Positions 33,142 through 46,466 of a stretch of 64,000 bases of DNA are shown here, one piece after another (positions within the stretch are counted from its first letter, which is position 1; every line of letters begins with the position of its first letter). The notes below the pieces were generated by a model that worked only from the letters and a program-made list of their open reading frames with translations, was not told the DNA's origin and did not search any database. A program made the position numbers and the translations under genes. The stretch is from positions 62,918,520 to 62,982,519 of the forward strand of contig NC_092242.1 of NCBI RefSeq assembly GCF_036320965.1, read 5' to 3'. Origin of the DNA: Panulirus ornatus. Taxonomy: Eukaryota > Arthropoda > Malacostraca > Decapoda > Palinuridae.

Positions 33142-33970
33142 GTGTGCATATCATGCCGCTCCCCCGTGTACATAAGTCTCACTCCGTCTTTACCGTGTGG
33201 CCATGGGGGGAAAACCCGGGCGCCTCACTTAATTCCAAAAGGGGTCATCATTACACATTACGGGACTAGAAATGTCTTCATATATTCAGCCGGGCATATA
33301 TTTCAGGCCTGATCCTCTGAACAAATTACAGCGGCGCGGGGGGAAGGGTGAGGGAGGAGGAGGAGGAGGAGGGGGAAGAGGAATTATATTACCGCCAGGT
33401 GTCTCGCCAGAGTCGCCAAGGTGAGGGATATGACACTTGCTCGTGTGGAGAACTCGGGGTCTCGTGAGGAGCGTGACGGTACGTAACTTCTGGGCAAGGA
33501 GAGGGTACATAAGACCTCACCCTCCCAATCCATTTGGTCTTTGACCTGGTCCCCGTAAAGGGTCGGGTCGTGCCGTGTCTTGAAACAGTCTTAAGGGGTT
33601 GTTAAATGGGTAGTAGTTCAATGTCTTGTTGGACCCCTTCCCACCCATCGTATATGTGTATATTGTTGAGGGATGTGGAATATATATATTTCTCTCCAGC
33701 CTTCCCCTGCAAATGCACTTGGTTGCCAAAACGCTGCTTTTATTTTTTTCCTTCCCCTCCTACCACCGGTTTACGTTACTGTACGCTGGTTTTCCCGCGT
33801 TGTTTGTGTTTATAAAGTCATGTTCCTCCTTCCTGCGGCTTCCTTCCTCCAGCTTCCGTGAGTGCTTCCCTGGTCCCAGCTACCACAACACACCTGTTTT
33901 TCAGCCAGTTCGCTCGGCAGCCGGGGATTTAAAAGGCTCATGTTGAGATGCGTCAAAACTTTAATAATTT
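33142..33970. other. unassigned sequence with weak composite-repeat trace
   Basis: At 33530-33580 TTTGGTCTTTGACCTGG and AAAGGGTCGGGTCGTGCCG resemble the composite core and one forward unit. Otherwise unique, with a GGA-rich patch at 33340-33385. Confidence 0.45.
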
Positions 33971-33972
33971 AA

Positions 33973-33973
<1 letters not shown>

Positions 33974-34039
<66 letters not shown>
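33974..34039. repeat. (TA)n microsatellite
   Basis: Pure TA run of 66 bp. Confidence 0.98.
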
Positions 34040-34041
<2 letters not shown>

Positions 34042-34540
34042 TGGAGTATTTTGTCAATAGATTGAAGAAGAGTGGTGCACATGGATCCTTAATGTCTTCA
34101 TTACCCAGAGGATCCATCACCCACTGGCAGCGTAGTTTCAATAAAAGACACATAGTTAGCGGAGGGATAAATATATCGTCTTCAGGGATGGATGTGGCTA
34201 GTGGGCGGACATATGTAATAACTACGCATTTTAAAAAAGGAAAAAAAAAATACAGTTTGTAAAGAGGGTGATGATGAGAGATAGGATCTCCCTGGCTTAG
34301 TTGTTGGATAGTGTTAAATATTGTAAATGCGAGTATAAGGGAACTAGTTTTTGAGGCGTAACATAAGTGTGGGGTATAATAGGGTATGTATGACTCAAAA
34401 CAAACCAGACCTGCGAAGGATGGTGTGGTGAGAGGAGGCGACCTCTTCAGTTTTTGTGACTTGGTGACGTTATACGACCCCTTCTGTTACGTTTTAACCG
34501 CGCAATTGTGAGTATACACACATACACACACACACACACA
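34040..34540. other. unassigned sequence next to (TA)n
   Basis: Begins immediately after a (TA)n array, as the mobile elements here do, but shares no motif with them. Nothing recognised. Confidence 0.4.
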
Positions 34541-34541
34541 C

Positions 34542-34606
<65 letters not shown>
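34541..34606. repeat. (TA)n with (CA)n head
   Basis: CA units at 34517-34540 pass into TA with one TACA interruption. Confidence 0.97.
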
Positions 34607-34608
<2 letters not shown>

Positions 34609-34744
34609 CATTAATCTTAATGCTGGTGGAGACGCAATCTTTTTTGAAGGCAGGCAGCAGCAGCAGATGTGGTAGTCACTAGTGAATTCATCTTTCAGAT
34701 ATGTCTTTCACTACCTGTCGTGGTTAATTAGCTTGTTTGTGCGT

Positions 34745-34790
34745 TGAAGGGCCGTGCCGTCGTGTTCAAGGGTCGTACGGGTCGTGTACA
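34745..34790 (+). repeat. two-unit fragment of 21-bp family
   Basis: GTGCCGTCGTGTTCAAGGGT followed by CGTACGGGTCGTG; isolated forward units. Confidence 0.7.
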
Positions 34791-34997
34791 AAGATGAAAA
34801 ATAAAGAAAAAGAAGACGCTGGTTTCAAGACGTTGTTGCATTTTTCCCTTGGTAGAAATTCGGGAGGCATCTGTGAAGTGGGTCTCATACACCGGTCTTC
34901 CGCTCCTGACGAAGGGGGACGAGCCGTATCCTGTGTGATTTTTTACATCGGCGTCTTGGGTCCTTGAGACCCTCGTACGAGCTGCTGATGGTCGTGG

Positions 34998-35245
34998 CGG
35001 TGGTGAAGGGTGGTGGTGTTTGGTGTTGGGGAATGGGTATTATTATGGAGTGGTGGTGGTGATGGTGAAGAGTGGTGGTGTTTGATGTTAAGGAATGGGT
35101 ATTATTATGGAGTGGTGGTGGTGATAGTGAAGAGTGGTGGTGTTTGATGTTAAGGAATGGGTATTATTATGGAGTGGTGGTGGTGATGGTGAAGAGTGGT
35201 GGTGTTTGGTGTTGGGGAATGGGTATTATAGAGTGGTGTTGGTGG
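34998..35245. repeat. 62-bp minisatellite
   Basis: GGAGTGGTGGTGGTGA recurs at 35047, 35109 and 35171. Four units containing GGAATGGGTATTATTATGG. Confidence 0.95.
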
Positions 35246-35534
35246 TCGTCGTCGTGGTCTCCAACCTCTCCCACCAACACCACCACCACCACAGGTGCGG
35301 CGCTGGAGTGAGATATGATCCCATGTTGGAGGGGGTCTGCCAGGTAACTTGGCCCCGTAAATAATGGTAACCTCAGCGCCCCCTCGGCCAGGCCAGGCCA
35401 GGCCTTAGGCCTCCGTAGCTGCCTCCCTCACTAGTGTTTGTATGTGTTGTACATACGTACATTATTTATATGTCTATGTATGTATATGTATGTGTTTTCT
35501 TATGTATATGTATGTATCTATATTTGTACTGTGT

Positions 35535-35539
<5 letters not shown>

Positions 35540-35596
<57 letters not shown>
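35540..35596. repeat. (TA)n microsatellite
   Basis: Pure TA run of 57 bp. Confidence 0.98.
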
Positions 35597-35598
<2 letters not shown>

Positions 35599-35789
35599 CG
35601 TGTGTAATTCCATGTGATGTTCAGGTCGTGTCTCTCTGCCTCCCACAGGTAAGGCCGGAGCGTTGTCATCGTTCTCCTGGTTGCCCGAGGTGCCAGGTGA
35701 GTGGCCCAGGAGTGTTGAGTCCTGTCTTTGGCACTCCTCCTCCTCCTCACTCCCCTCCTTCCTCCCCTCCCTCTTTGTGGCATTCCTGG

Positions 35790-35790
<1 letters not shown>

Positions 35791-35864
<74 letters not shown>
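35791..35864. repeat. (CT)n microsatellite
   Basis: Pure CT run of 74 bp. Confidence 0.98.
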
Positions 35865-35868
<4 letters not shown>

Positions 35869-36480
35869 ACAGACCAGTGGCTTCTCTTTTCCCCCCTCCC
35901 TCATCCCTCCTCCCTCCCCCAAAGTGCCATTTTACAAAAATTTGCCATTTTTTGTTTGTTTGTTTGTTTGTGATGGCCAGAGGCATAGACCCAGCGACTC
36001 GTGTTATTCCTTCTTCCTCTCTTGGTGACTGTATCATTTCTTCTCCCTCACTGACCGTCTTGAGTCGTTTTTCCCCCCCACCTTGTGCCCGCAGAGAGGG
36101 GAGGGGATGGAGGCCTCGCCTCTCACCCTCCCTCCCTCTCCCTCTGTCTGTGCGCGAGGTCTTCAAAGTTTGATCCCTGTCTGTACGTGGGACATCGTAT
36201 ATGAACGTGGTTGTCTGTACGATTGGTTGGCTTTACGTGAGGGCATATGGTGTGTGGTTGTGTGTTCGGTGAGCCGTATGGTATGGGATGTCTGTACGGG
36301 TTTGCTGTACGTGAAGGCATGCGAAAGATCGGCCGTCTGTTCATTTGTCTGTACGGGAGACGCCCGTACGGTAGAGCGACTGTTTGTATACTACTCTGTA
36401 CGCGAGGCGCCGTATTGATTGTAAGTAGCTGTCTGTACAACTGTCTGTGTGTGTGTGTGTATGTGTGTGTGTCTGTCTGT

Positions 36481-36513
36481 GTGTACACAGCGTTCAATAC
36501 GGTGTATAAATTG

Positions 36514-36555
<42 letters not shown>

Positions 36556-36581
36556 AGCATTCAATACGGTGTATAAATTGT

Positions 36582-36663
<82 letters not shown>
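36481..36663. repeat. tandem duplication with (TG)n and (GA)n
   Basis: ACAGCGTTCAATACGGTGTA and ACAGCATTCAATACGGTGTA, each followed by TAAATTGTTGTGTG. The first copy ends in (TG)n (36515-36553). The second ends in (GA)n (36591-36663). Confidence 0.95.
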
Positions 36664-36665
<2 letters not shown>

Positions 36666-36984
36666 GTATGTTATTTATACACAAACTCCGAAGTGCAGGT
36701 TAATTAAGAGGGCGCGTTTCTCCCCGAAACACTCCCGTTTAATTAACTGCTCAGTTTAAGTCATTAGAGAATGGATCAGTCCTTTTCTAATTATTTTTTA
36801 TTCATTTATGCTTCTTTTTTTGGGGAGCAGTTCCAGTCTTTAAACGTCAGATGGTTATTGAGGATGTGGTGTGGACGTTGTGCTGGAGGCCTGAACTCCT
36901 CTACTGCACTCGTCTCCTGATTATGTAATGGTCTCTCAGTCGTACTGAAGGGGGTTGGAATAGGAGACCCGAGTTCATTATGGT

Positions 36985-37145
36985 TGGACAGTAGGGTTGA
37001 TAGGAATGTGTTGACGGTGGACAGTAGGGATGATGGGAATGTGTTGATGGTGGACAGTAGGGATGATGGGAATGTGTTGATGGTGGACAGTAGGGATGAT
37101 GGGAATGTGTTGATGGTGGACAGTAGGGAGGATGGGAATGTGACG
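36985..37145. repeat. 33-bp minisatellite
   Basis: Four to five units with GTTGATGGTGGACAGTAGGG, ATGATGGGAAT. In-frame period yields a false repeat protein on the minus strand. Confidence 0.95.
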
Positions 37146-37399
37146 ATAGACGCTTGACGTGGGGAAGGGAGTGGGTGGGGTGGTTGCATGTGTTGACGGG
37201 TTGTGTAGTGTTGCTGGGGGTGAGTTGTAATCGGTAGTACCTGTGGTAACCCAATCAAGCCACTCCAACAACTCCTCCCTCCTCCCTCCCCATCCACACT
37301 GACCTGACCCCAACCCGCCCAACCTTCGTCTGTCCTGGGAGGGAGGGAGAGACGGGGAGAAACTCGTGTGAGGCTTTGCTTTTCTCCCCTCCACTTAGC

Positions 37400-37575
37400 C
37401 ACGCCCCACGTTTCTCGTCGCCCCGCCCCACCCCGCCCCGTTCCTGCCCCGCCCCACCCCGCCTCGTTCCTGCCCCGCCCCGCCCATCCCTGCCTCTTCC
37501 CTCTCTTTTTCCATTTACCCCCGTTCCTCTCGGGCCTCCTCCCCGTCTGCCCCGCCCCGCCCGCCCCGACAAGAT
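37400..37575. other. C-rich (CCCCGCC) tract
   Basis: Repeated CCCCGCCC/CCTGCCCC low complexity, no fixed period. Confidence 0.75.
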
Positions 37576-37756
37576 TGCCCCTTCTAATTTGGCTATTGAT
37601 CGCGTCTATCTGTCCACTTGCCCGTGACGGTTGGCTTGGTATGGCCCGCTGGGCCGCTCTGGCCAGATTAATGGAACATAAAACACCACCACGCTGGCCA
37701 CGCTGGCCACTCACCCGGCGACACATAGCCTGTAGACCTCTGACGTTCTCCCGTAG

Positions 37757-38155
37757 ATTGTGTCTGACACAGCCTGTAGACATGTCTGACATTGTCTGTA
37801 GACATGTCTGACACTGTCTGTAGATACGTCTGACACTGTCTGTAGATACGTCTGACACTGCCTGTAGACATGTCTGACACTGTCTGTAGATACGTCTGAC
37901 ACTGTCTGTACACATGTCTGACACTGCCTGTAGACATGTCTGACACTGTCTGTAGATACGTCTGACAGTGCCTGTAGACACGTCTGACAGTGCCTGTAGA
38001 CACGTCTGACACTGCCTGTAGACACGTCTGACACTGCCTGTAGACACGTCTGACAGTGCCTGTAGACACGTCTGACAGTGCCTGTAGAGAGACGTGACAC
38101 ACCGCTCGTTAGGTATGTCTGACGACAGTGCCTGTTGGACATGTCTGACACTACC
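37757..38155. repeat. 22-bp minisatellite
   Basis: About 16 units with TCTGACACTGCCTGTAGACA. Variation at CTG[CT]CTG and ACATG/ACACG/ATACG. The 22-bp period interleaves frames into a 22-residue false repeat within a 489-residue minus-strand ORF. Confidence 0.96.
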
Positions 38156-38501
38156 CCGTTTCAACCCACAAGAACCCCATGAAAGGGGTTCTGGGGTTGT
38201 TATATGATAATGGTGATGATAATATTTTTGGTAATGATGATGATAATGATAATAAGAACAATACACATCCGACACAGGAAGGAGATGTATTTAAGTACTG
38301 CCATTGGATATGTGTGGCACATGTGATGTGTATACCTTATGATGGTTTGGGACGAGGTCTTCCACCCCCTCACAGCTGGGTCAGCCAGGCTTGCGTACGC
38401 ACCACAAACACCCCTTGGCTGCTGTGGTACACCCCCTGGCTGGCGTATTAACTGTGCCATTCTTGCTCTATACCTCTCTACACTCCCCCTCCTTCCCCCC
38501 T

Positions 38502-38563
<62 letters not shown>
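38502..38563. repeat. (CA)n microsatellite
   Basis: Pure CA run of 62 bp. Confidence 0.98.
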
Positions 38564-38565
<2 letters not shown>

Positions 38566-38639
38566 CCCAGTACACCAAGCCTACTACACCCTGTACCATG
38601 TGACCACATTTGAAGGGATCTCGCGATATATATATACAC

Positions 38640-39240
38640 CCTCTCCATCTACCCCCTACGCTACACCCAGCGTTCAGCTACACTTGGACACCCTCCCAGC
38701 AAGACGTCCATTTCTCCACTACACTCTTATGTCACCCAGGTCTCCTATACACTTCCTCATGACGGTCTTAAAATCACCCAGGAGCTACACCTCCACACAT
38801 CGCAAGCATCCCAGCTACACCCACGCCTCTCCAACACTTAAAACACTGAACACTTACCTTTATACACCTCCCTTAGCATTACCACACTTACCCCAGCAGC
38901 ATTCCAGTACACACCCCTACGTCTTCCACAACACCCACACTACACCAGCAGCATTCCAGTACACACACCTACGTCTTCCACAACACCCACACTACACCAG
39001 CAGCAGGAGCACCTCGCGACACCGGCAGGTCTGCAATACACCCACACGACCCCTTATACACCTCCAACAACACACCCACGACACCCGCACGTCTCCTACA
39101 ACAACAACCATACTATCTATACAACCCGACACCTCCACTAGCACCCCCCCCCCCACAACGCCCATACACCACCTCGTGCTGTCAACAACACATGCTGGTA
39201 CGTGGCAGCCACAGGCCTCCCCCCCGGCCCATAACACAAC
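38640..39240. repeat. ACAC-rich degenerate repeat with 52-bp duplication
   Basis: CACC/TACAC-rich sequence. AGCAGCATTCCAG begins units at 38895 and 38947, with a partial third (AGCAGCAGG) at 38999, i.e. exact 52-bp steps. Confidence 0.85.
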
Positions 39241-39404
39241 CTCAGGTGTCCAGACCAATATGGCAGCGGTTCGAGTCTGAAAGTCACCATGGGAGAAAAT
39301 ACACTTTGTGGTAATTAGATACACTTGGTGGTAATTGATTGAGTCAGGAGCGGTCCCCCTGTGGTTGTCAGGTTCTGTTGGTTCTGGTCAGCAGGGTCTC
39401 TCTC

Positions 39405-39722
39405 CGCCTGGCTACACCTTCCCTACACCCAGTCTGGGCTACACGTTTCCCTACACCCAGTCTGGGCTACACCTTTCCCTACACCCAGTCTGGCCACACC
39501 TCCCCTGCATCCAGTCTGGCCACACCTTCCCTGCATCCAGTCTGGTCACACCTTCCCTTACACCCATGGCCACACCTTCCTTACACCCAATCTGGCTACA
39601 CCTTCCTTTACACCCATGGCCACACCTTCCCTACACCAAGTCTGAGCACACCTGCCTTACACCCAGTCTAGCCTCACCTTCCCTACACCCAGTCTGGCCA
39701 CACCTTCCCTACACTCAGTCTG
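39405..39722. repeat. 25-26-bp minisatellite
   Basis: About 12 units with CCTACACCCAGTCTGGCC and ACACCTTC. CCATGG variant units alternate. Confidence 0.94.
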
Positions 39723-40185
39723 ATGGGGTTCGACGCCTTTCAGCGACTTCCCTGTGTACTACCTGTGTATCCTCCGCTACACCCAGATCGCTACGTCGTA
39801 TACCACCCTGACGCCCCTCCCCGCACACCTCCCTTGTTCTTGTCTCTCTTGGTCACACCCTGTGTTACACCTGATGCGCCCTCTGACACACCCTACACCC
39901 TGAATACCACTACACCTCCCTGTGCCTCCGTAAACCCAGCTCACCGCATCATTATTCCGCGGTCGCTCCCCACCCTACACCCCTACACCCCCTATTTCCT
40001 CCCTTACTCCCCAATTTCCTGCCATACTCCCCAGTTACCTCCCGTGATCTCCCAGTTTCTCCCATATCTATTTCCACCCCTCCTGATTTTTCCCCCTTCC
40101 CTTAATTCCTTCACTTTACCTCCATTATATAAACCCCTTCTCCCTATTTCTTATATTTTTTTTTCCGTATGTTCTCTGGTATTTT

Positions 40186-40190
<5 letters not shown>
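39723..40190. other. C/T-rich unassigned sequence
   Basis: CACCC/CTCCC-rich sequence, open in one plus frame because stops need purines. No domain. Confidence 0.5.

Positions 40191-40191
<1 letters not shown>

Positions 40192-40220
<29 letters not shown>
40192..40220. repeat. (CA)n microsatellite
   Basis: Short CA run. Confidence 0.95.
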
Positions 40221-40223
<3 letters not shown>

Positions 40224-40659
40224 GCAGCCCGTCATTACCATATTAAACCTCTATGTCATTCTTCTTTTGTTTCCTTAATGGAACGAAAGTAAGATCGAAT
40301 CGCCCTTTGATCCACAGCAGCAGTATTGATCAGTCTGCCGCACGGAACCATTCAGTATCTCGATGAATATATAGGATTCAATCTGCCAGAAGACACGGAT
40401 GCGTTACGATTAATAGATGGATAGATTACTCCTCTTTGCCTCTAGCTGATGGCTCGTCTATAGAATTGATAGATTGATATATATATGTGTTACTCCGCCG
40501 AAGGTAGAGTCCCACATCCAGTCACTGGGTTTTTGAAGTTGCTCGCTGTCCCCAAAATCCGATGTATATACACAAGAAAAATTAACTACACAAACCAGTT
40601 TCATTATTTTCTGGAAGGTCTGTTCTGAGAAATGTTTATACCTTCATAGTTTGGCCCAT

Positions 40660-41000
40660 TCTACCTTTAAGGTAGAATAAGGTCCCAGACCCTAATGTGG
40701 GCGTAGAGGACTAACGAAACCATCTTAAGGGAAACATAAGGTAGGGTCCCCGACCCAGCTGTAGGGGTGGAAGACCTCCCAAACCATCTTAAGTAAACGT
40801 AAGGTAAGGTAAGGTCGCAGTCCCAGCTGTAGGGGTAGAAGACCTCCGAAACCATCTTAGGGTAATCATAAGGTAAGGTCCTAGACCCAGCTGTAGGGGT
40901 AGAAGACCTCCGAAAACATCCTAAGGTAAACGTAAGGTAAGGTAAGGTCGCAGACCCAGCTGTAAGGGTAGAAGAGCCACAAAACCATCGTAAGGTCGTC
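40660..41000. repeat. 64-69-bp minisatellite
   Basis: CCCAGCTGTAGGGGT at 40754, 40822, 40886 and 40955. Units also carry AAACCATCTTAAG and GTAAGGTAAGGTC; indels of GTAAG units cause the length variation. Confidence 0.94.
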
Positions 41001-41254
41001 TGCAGGAACCATCCTGGTCCCTCCCTCCCACTTTTTCCATGTGCGTCCAGCCCATATCCCTCCCCCCAAGCCCCGCCCAACGACCGACTCCTAGTCCCGC
41101 CCACCTTCCCATGGCCCCACCCACTGTATTAGGTTTGTTACTTGGGTGGAGTTACTGCCGGGTGAGTGACATGGGTAACGTGAACACCCGTGTTATTCTC
41201 ACTGGTGTTGCCCCGTATGTATACTTTATTTTTTACGGATCCTCGAGCGCGTCT

Positions 41255-41400
41255 GTACGACCCTAGAACACAACGGTACGATCCTGGAACACGACGTTAC
41301 GACCCTGGAACACGACGGTACGACCCTGGAACACGACGGTACCACCTTCACTTTATAATGACCTAAACTTTAACCTGACCCATTAGGGTCAAAAGGTCAG
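41255..41400. repeat. composite foldback repeat, left half
   Basis: Four reverse units (CGACCCTGGAACACGACGGT), then core ATAATGACCTAAACTTTAAC and AGGGTCAAAAGGTCAGGTC. No right array. Confidence 0.85.
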
Positions 41401-41426
41401 GTCTGGATTATTGAGACGGAACATTT

Positions 41427-41429
<3 letters not shown>

Positions 41430-41493
<64 letters not shown>

Positions 41494-41497
41494 TTTT
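41430..41497. repeat. (TA)n plus T-run at LINE 3' end
   Basis: 56 bp TA plus about 13 T. On the minus strand it is the A-run and (TA)n tail of the LINE. Confidence 0.97.
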
Positions 41498-43169
<1,672 letters not shown>

Positions 43170-43184
43170 GTTTCCCATTTTAGA

Positions 43185-43361
43185 AAGTTAAAGCTTCTGG
43201 GGTAAACCATGGAAAGCAGTGTAGGTATGTATATTTGCGTGTGTGGACGTATGTATATACATGTGTATGGGGGTGGGTTGGGCCATTTCTTTCGTCTGTT
43301 TCCTTGCGCTACCTCGCAAACGCGGGAGACAGCGACAAAAAACAAAAGAAAAAAAATAATA

Positions 43362-43365
<4 letters not shown>
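43185..43365 (+). mobile_element. RTE-like LINE 3' end only, copy 3
   Basis: TCTGGGGTAAACCATGGAAA through TTGGGCCATTTCTTTCG to CGCTACCTCGCAAACGCGGG, AGACAGCGACAAAAAAC, then A-rich and (TA)n. It is the 3' UTR of copy 1 in the other direction, severely 5'-truncated. Confidence 0.92.

Positions 43366-43366
<1 letters not shown>

Positions 43367-43453
<87 letters not shown>
43367..43453. repeat. (TA)n tail of LINE copy 3
   Basis: 87 bp pure TA after an AATAATAAATA transition. Confidence 0.98.
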
Positions 43454-43455
<2 letters not shown>

Positions 43456-43983
43456 TGCTTTTATGGTATAGAAGCAGTATATGATACTACTACTACTACT
43501 ACAAGGTGATAATAATGATTATACCAACACATTTGGTATGTATATTCCTGACAGGTGACAGGCTAGCCATGTCTTAGTGGCAGACGCAGGAGTGTTTTAA
43601 CGCGTATAATTACCTCACTAATGCTTCATTATCGGAGGAAAATATATGTGTTATTTTTACCCAAGTTATAATGAGCAATAGGAGAGTGAAGCAAGGCCCT
43701 GTGGCTGCGTTTTCTTTGTACTGTCGTACGGAACGTTTTTTTTTTTGTGTGTGGGTTAAGGCAGTGAGCCTCTTTGACGTACTTTATTTATGTGGATTAA
43801 AGTAGGAAGGATATTGTGCGTGAGTGATGTAGGATGTGTCATGCTTTATGTAACCCTGGCGAGAATATGTGGTCCTCCTGTGTGTGTGGGGAAACTTATT
43901 TTGTTCTTGTCTCCTGTCATGAACACATCCAGCTCGGGTGTGGGTGTATGTTGCGTGTGGTGGTATTTCATTATTAATGTTAT

Positions 43984-43985
43984 TC

Positions 43986-44033
<48 letters not shown>

Positions 44034-44045
44034 GTGTTATCATTA

Positions 44046-44101
<56 letters not shown>

Positions 44102-44111
44102 GTTATCATTA

Positions 44112-44160
<49 letters not shown>

Positions 44161-44200
44161 AGATGATAATAGTAGTAGTAGTAGTATTAGCAGTATTAGT

Positions 44201-44243
<43 letters not shown>
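43984..44243. repeat. compound (ATT)n(AGT)n
   Basis: About 175 bp of ATT units with two GTTATCATTATTGTT interruptions pass through ACAGATGATA into about 75 bp of AGT units. Confidence 0.97.
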
Positions 44244-44245
<2 letters not shown>

Positions 44246-44581
44246 ATGGAAGTGATGGTAGAAACAGCTGTCTTATTTCCTTTTCCTATAATTCCTGGAC
44301 CGTAATTGGTTGTGTGTGGTGTCGCCACGCACGCACGCACGCACGCAGCCCACGACTTTAAATCGGATTTCATGAAGCTTACAAGAAACAAAAGCAGGGT
44401 GGTGGTGGTGGTGGTGTTAGGGTCGGGAGACGTGATCGACGCCCACCTTGATATGGAAAGTAATAAGCGATACCAAAATTTTCTTCTTTTTTTTTTTTAA
44501 TTGAATTTCTCTACCGAGAACTTAATTGAAATTCCTCGTGTCTGATGATGCCAGTAGCGAAAGCCGTTGAGCTCTCATTAG

Positions 44582-44586
<5 letters not shown>

Positions 44587-44648
<62 letters not shown>
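44587..44648. repeat. (TA)n microsatellite
   Basis: Pure TA run adjoining the repeat at 44649. Confidence 0.98.
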
Positions 44649-44651
<3 letters not shown>

Positions 44652-44750
44652 CCTCGGAGTCCAAGGGGAAATGAATGACTAAGTTCCCAAGTGCACTTTC
44701 GTGTAATAATCACATCATCAGGAGGAAGATACAGGAAAGAAGTATAACAG
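44649..44750 (-). mobile_element. TA-ended dispersed repeat, copy 1
   Basis: Minus strand: CCTGATGATGTGATTATTAC, ACGAAAGTGCACTTGGGAAC, then TTCCCCTTGGACTCCGAGGA and (TA)n. Matches 45690-45812 in the opposite orientation. Family not identified; non-coding here. Confidence 0.75.
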
Positions 44751-44811
44751 CCTGGAGACTCCTGATGGGGGAAGACCTGCTGGTCTTTTAGTTGTGATGA
44801 AAAATCCTCTG

Positions 44812-44837
44812 ACTCTCTCTCTCTCTCTCTCTCTCTC
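44812..44837. repeat. (CT)n microsatellite
   Basis: Short CT run. Confidence 0.95.
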
Positions 44838-45347
44838 CATTCTCACCTTATATATATATCTCGTGTTATCATCTGGAGACTTTTGTTCCTTGGAAATAAC
44901 TTTTTACTGATTTTGATCGCGTTCCGACGTCGAATGAGGTCAAAACTCTTCGTCTGAAACCGTCGGTCAGCGACGGTTCTTTGACCATGTCGTTTGTCGT
45001 TGTTATATGTGTGTGTGTGTGTGTGTTCTGACCAGACCCTCTTGAGGTGGAGTTGATGACCTGCGGGAGGTGAGGCTTGACCAGTATATGGGTCAGGCGG
45101 TGGTTCGCGGGTCCCTTTTTGGAACTGGCACTCAACCACAAGACAGTTATCAGTGTCGTAATTCATGATCATGACGTGTATCGCTCGCGCTCATGAAGAA
45201 CACCACACGGCCACGGAAAACAGGCTGGTGTGTGTGTGGGATGGAAAGAGACAGAGACAAAACAAAATATCCCATTTTTTTTTCTTTTACACTGGTTTTG
45301 TACGTCAGTTAAACTGACGTTTTGACCCGGTGGAATATCACTTTCCT

Positions 45348-45440
45348 CCCCCCCCCGCCCCCCCCCCCCCCAACCTTTCTCTACTGTTGGAGAAAATTGG
45401 TTCTCTGATAGTGTCAGCAGCCAGGGGGGGGGGGGGGGGT
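45348..45440. repeat. C-tract and G-tract inverted pair
   Basis: C8GC13 at about 45348-45372 and G17 at about 45424-45440, separated by 50 bp. They could form a hairpin or quadruplex/i-motif. Also a likely site of assembly error. Confidence 0.85.
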
Positions 45441-45586
45441 GAGGGCGACACTCGTTGACCTGGCCTCTCACCCTCGCTCGTCGCTCCTCGCTGTGTCGAC
45501 CTCATCCCCGCCTCGCTGTATGCAAATGAGTCCCGGGAATTACGTTATTTAAGAAATTTCTTCATTTCCCGCAAATGGCGGTGACT

Positions 45587-45588
45587 AT

Positions 45589-45622
<34 letters not shown>

Positions 45623-45665
45623 CACACACACACACACACATACACACACACGCACACACGCACAC
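45587..45665. repeat. (CA)n with CG variants
   Basis: CA run with ACGCAC and ATACAC interruptions. Confidence 0.97.
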
Positions 45666-45679
45666 TTGTACCAAATGGT

Positions 45680-45809
45680 GTCCTAGCTACGTCTCTTCGT
45701 GGTATACCATCTGAGTGTTATGTTTTTTGTGTCTCTCCTGATGATGTGATTATTACACGAAAGTGCACTTGTGAACTTGTCGTGTTTCATATTCCCCGTG
45801 GATTAGAAA

Positions 45810-45812
<3 letters not shown>
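45680..45812 (+). mobile_element. TA-ended dispersed repeat, copy 2
   Basis: GTCCTAGCTACGTCTCTTCG, CCTGATGATGTGATTATTAC, ACGAAAGTGCACTTGTGAAC, TTCCCCGTGGATTAGAAAT, then (TA)n. It is the inverted counterpart of 44649-44750 and extends further 5'. Confidence 0.78.

Positions 45813-45814
<2 letters not shown>

Positions 45815-45888
<74 letters not shown>
45815..45888. repeat. (TA)n 3' of dispersed repeat
   Basis: TA run following the element's 3' edge. Confidence 0.98.
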
Positions 45889-45892
<4 letters not shown>

Positions 45893-46226
45893 TCAGAAAT
45901 ATTGCTGCTTTACAAAATATGTTTTTCGTTGGAGTAAGGTGACGCTGGCTGGGTGGCAGTCGGCCTGGAATCCAATTAATGCCGACCAAATTACGACCCG
46001 TTCTTTACAAGGAAACCAGACGAGGCTCATGAAGGAAGACTTTGTGTCGTAGATGCCCAAACACTGAGGGTAGGGTGAGGACGGTGGTGTGTGTGTGTGT
46101 GTGTTGAGAAACCTTGGAACACTGGAGACTACCAGACAGGTTCCTAAGTATTGAAGTGTTCCGTGTTGTCTTTCATTCCCGAAGTTGTGTTGCAAAGAAG
46201 GAGTTGATAATGGTGGGTTAACGGGG

Positions 46227-46231
<5 letters not shown>

Positions 46232-46300
<69 letters not shown>
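46232..46300. repeat. (CT)n microsatellite
   Basis: Pure CT run of 69 bp. Confidence 0.98.
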
Positions 46301-46302
<2 letters not shown>

Positions 46303-46400
46303 ACGTGCAGCATCAGGACACGTCGCAAATTTCTGAGACATTTGGCATAAGCGCATTACAGCTTCCTCCATCAAAGACAATATGATTTTGATGGACAAAT

Positions 46401-46404
<4 letters not shown>

Positions 46405-46458
<54 letters not shown>
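46405..46458. repeat. (TA)n left of SINE-like copy 3
   Basis: Pure TA run, then GTATATATGTACAC. Confidence 0.98.

Positions 46459-46465
<7 letters not shown>

Positions 46466-46466
<1 letters not shown>

Noticed and set aside
36806..38275. Longest ORF of the window, 489 residues on minus
   Set aside because: It runs through a 22-bp array, a C-rich tract and a 33-bp array, which supply most of its length. The remainder has no domain and its composition follows the DNA repeats.
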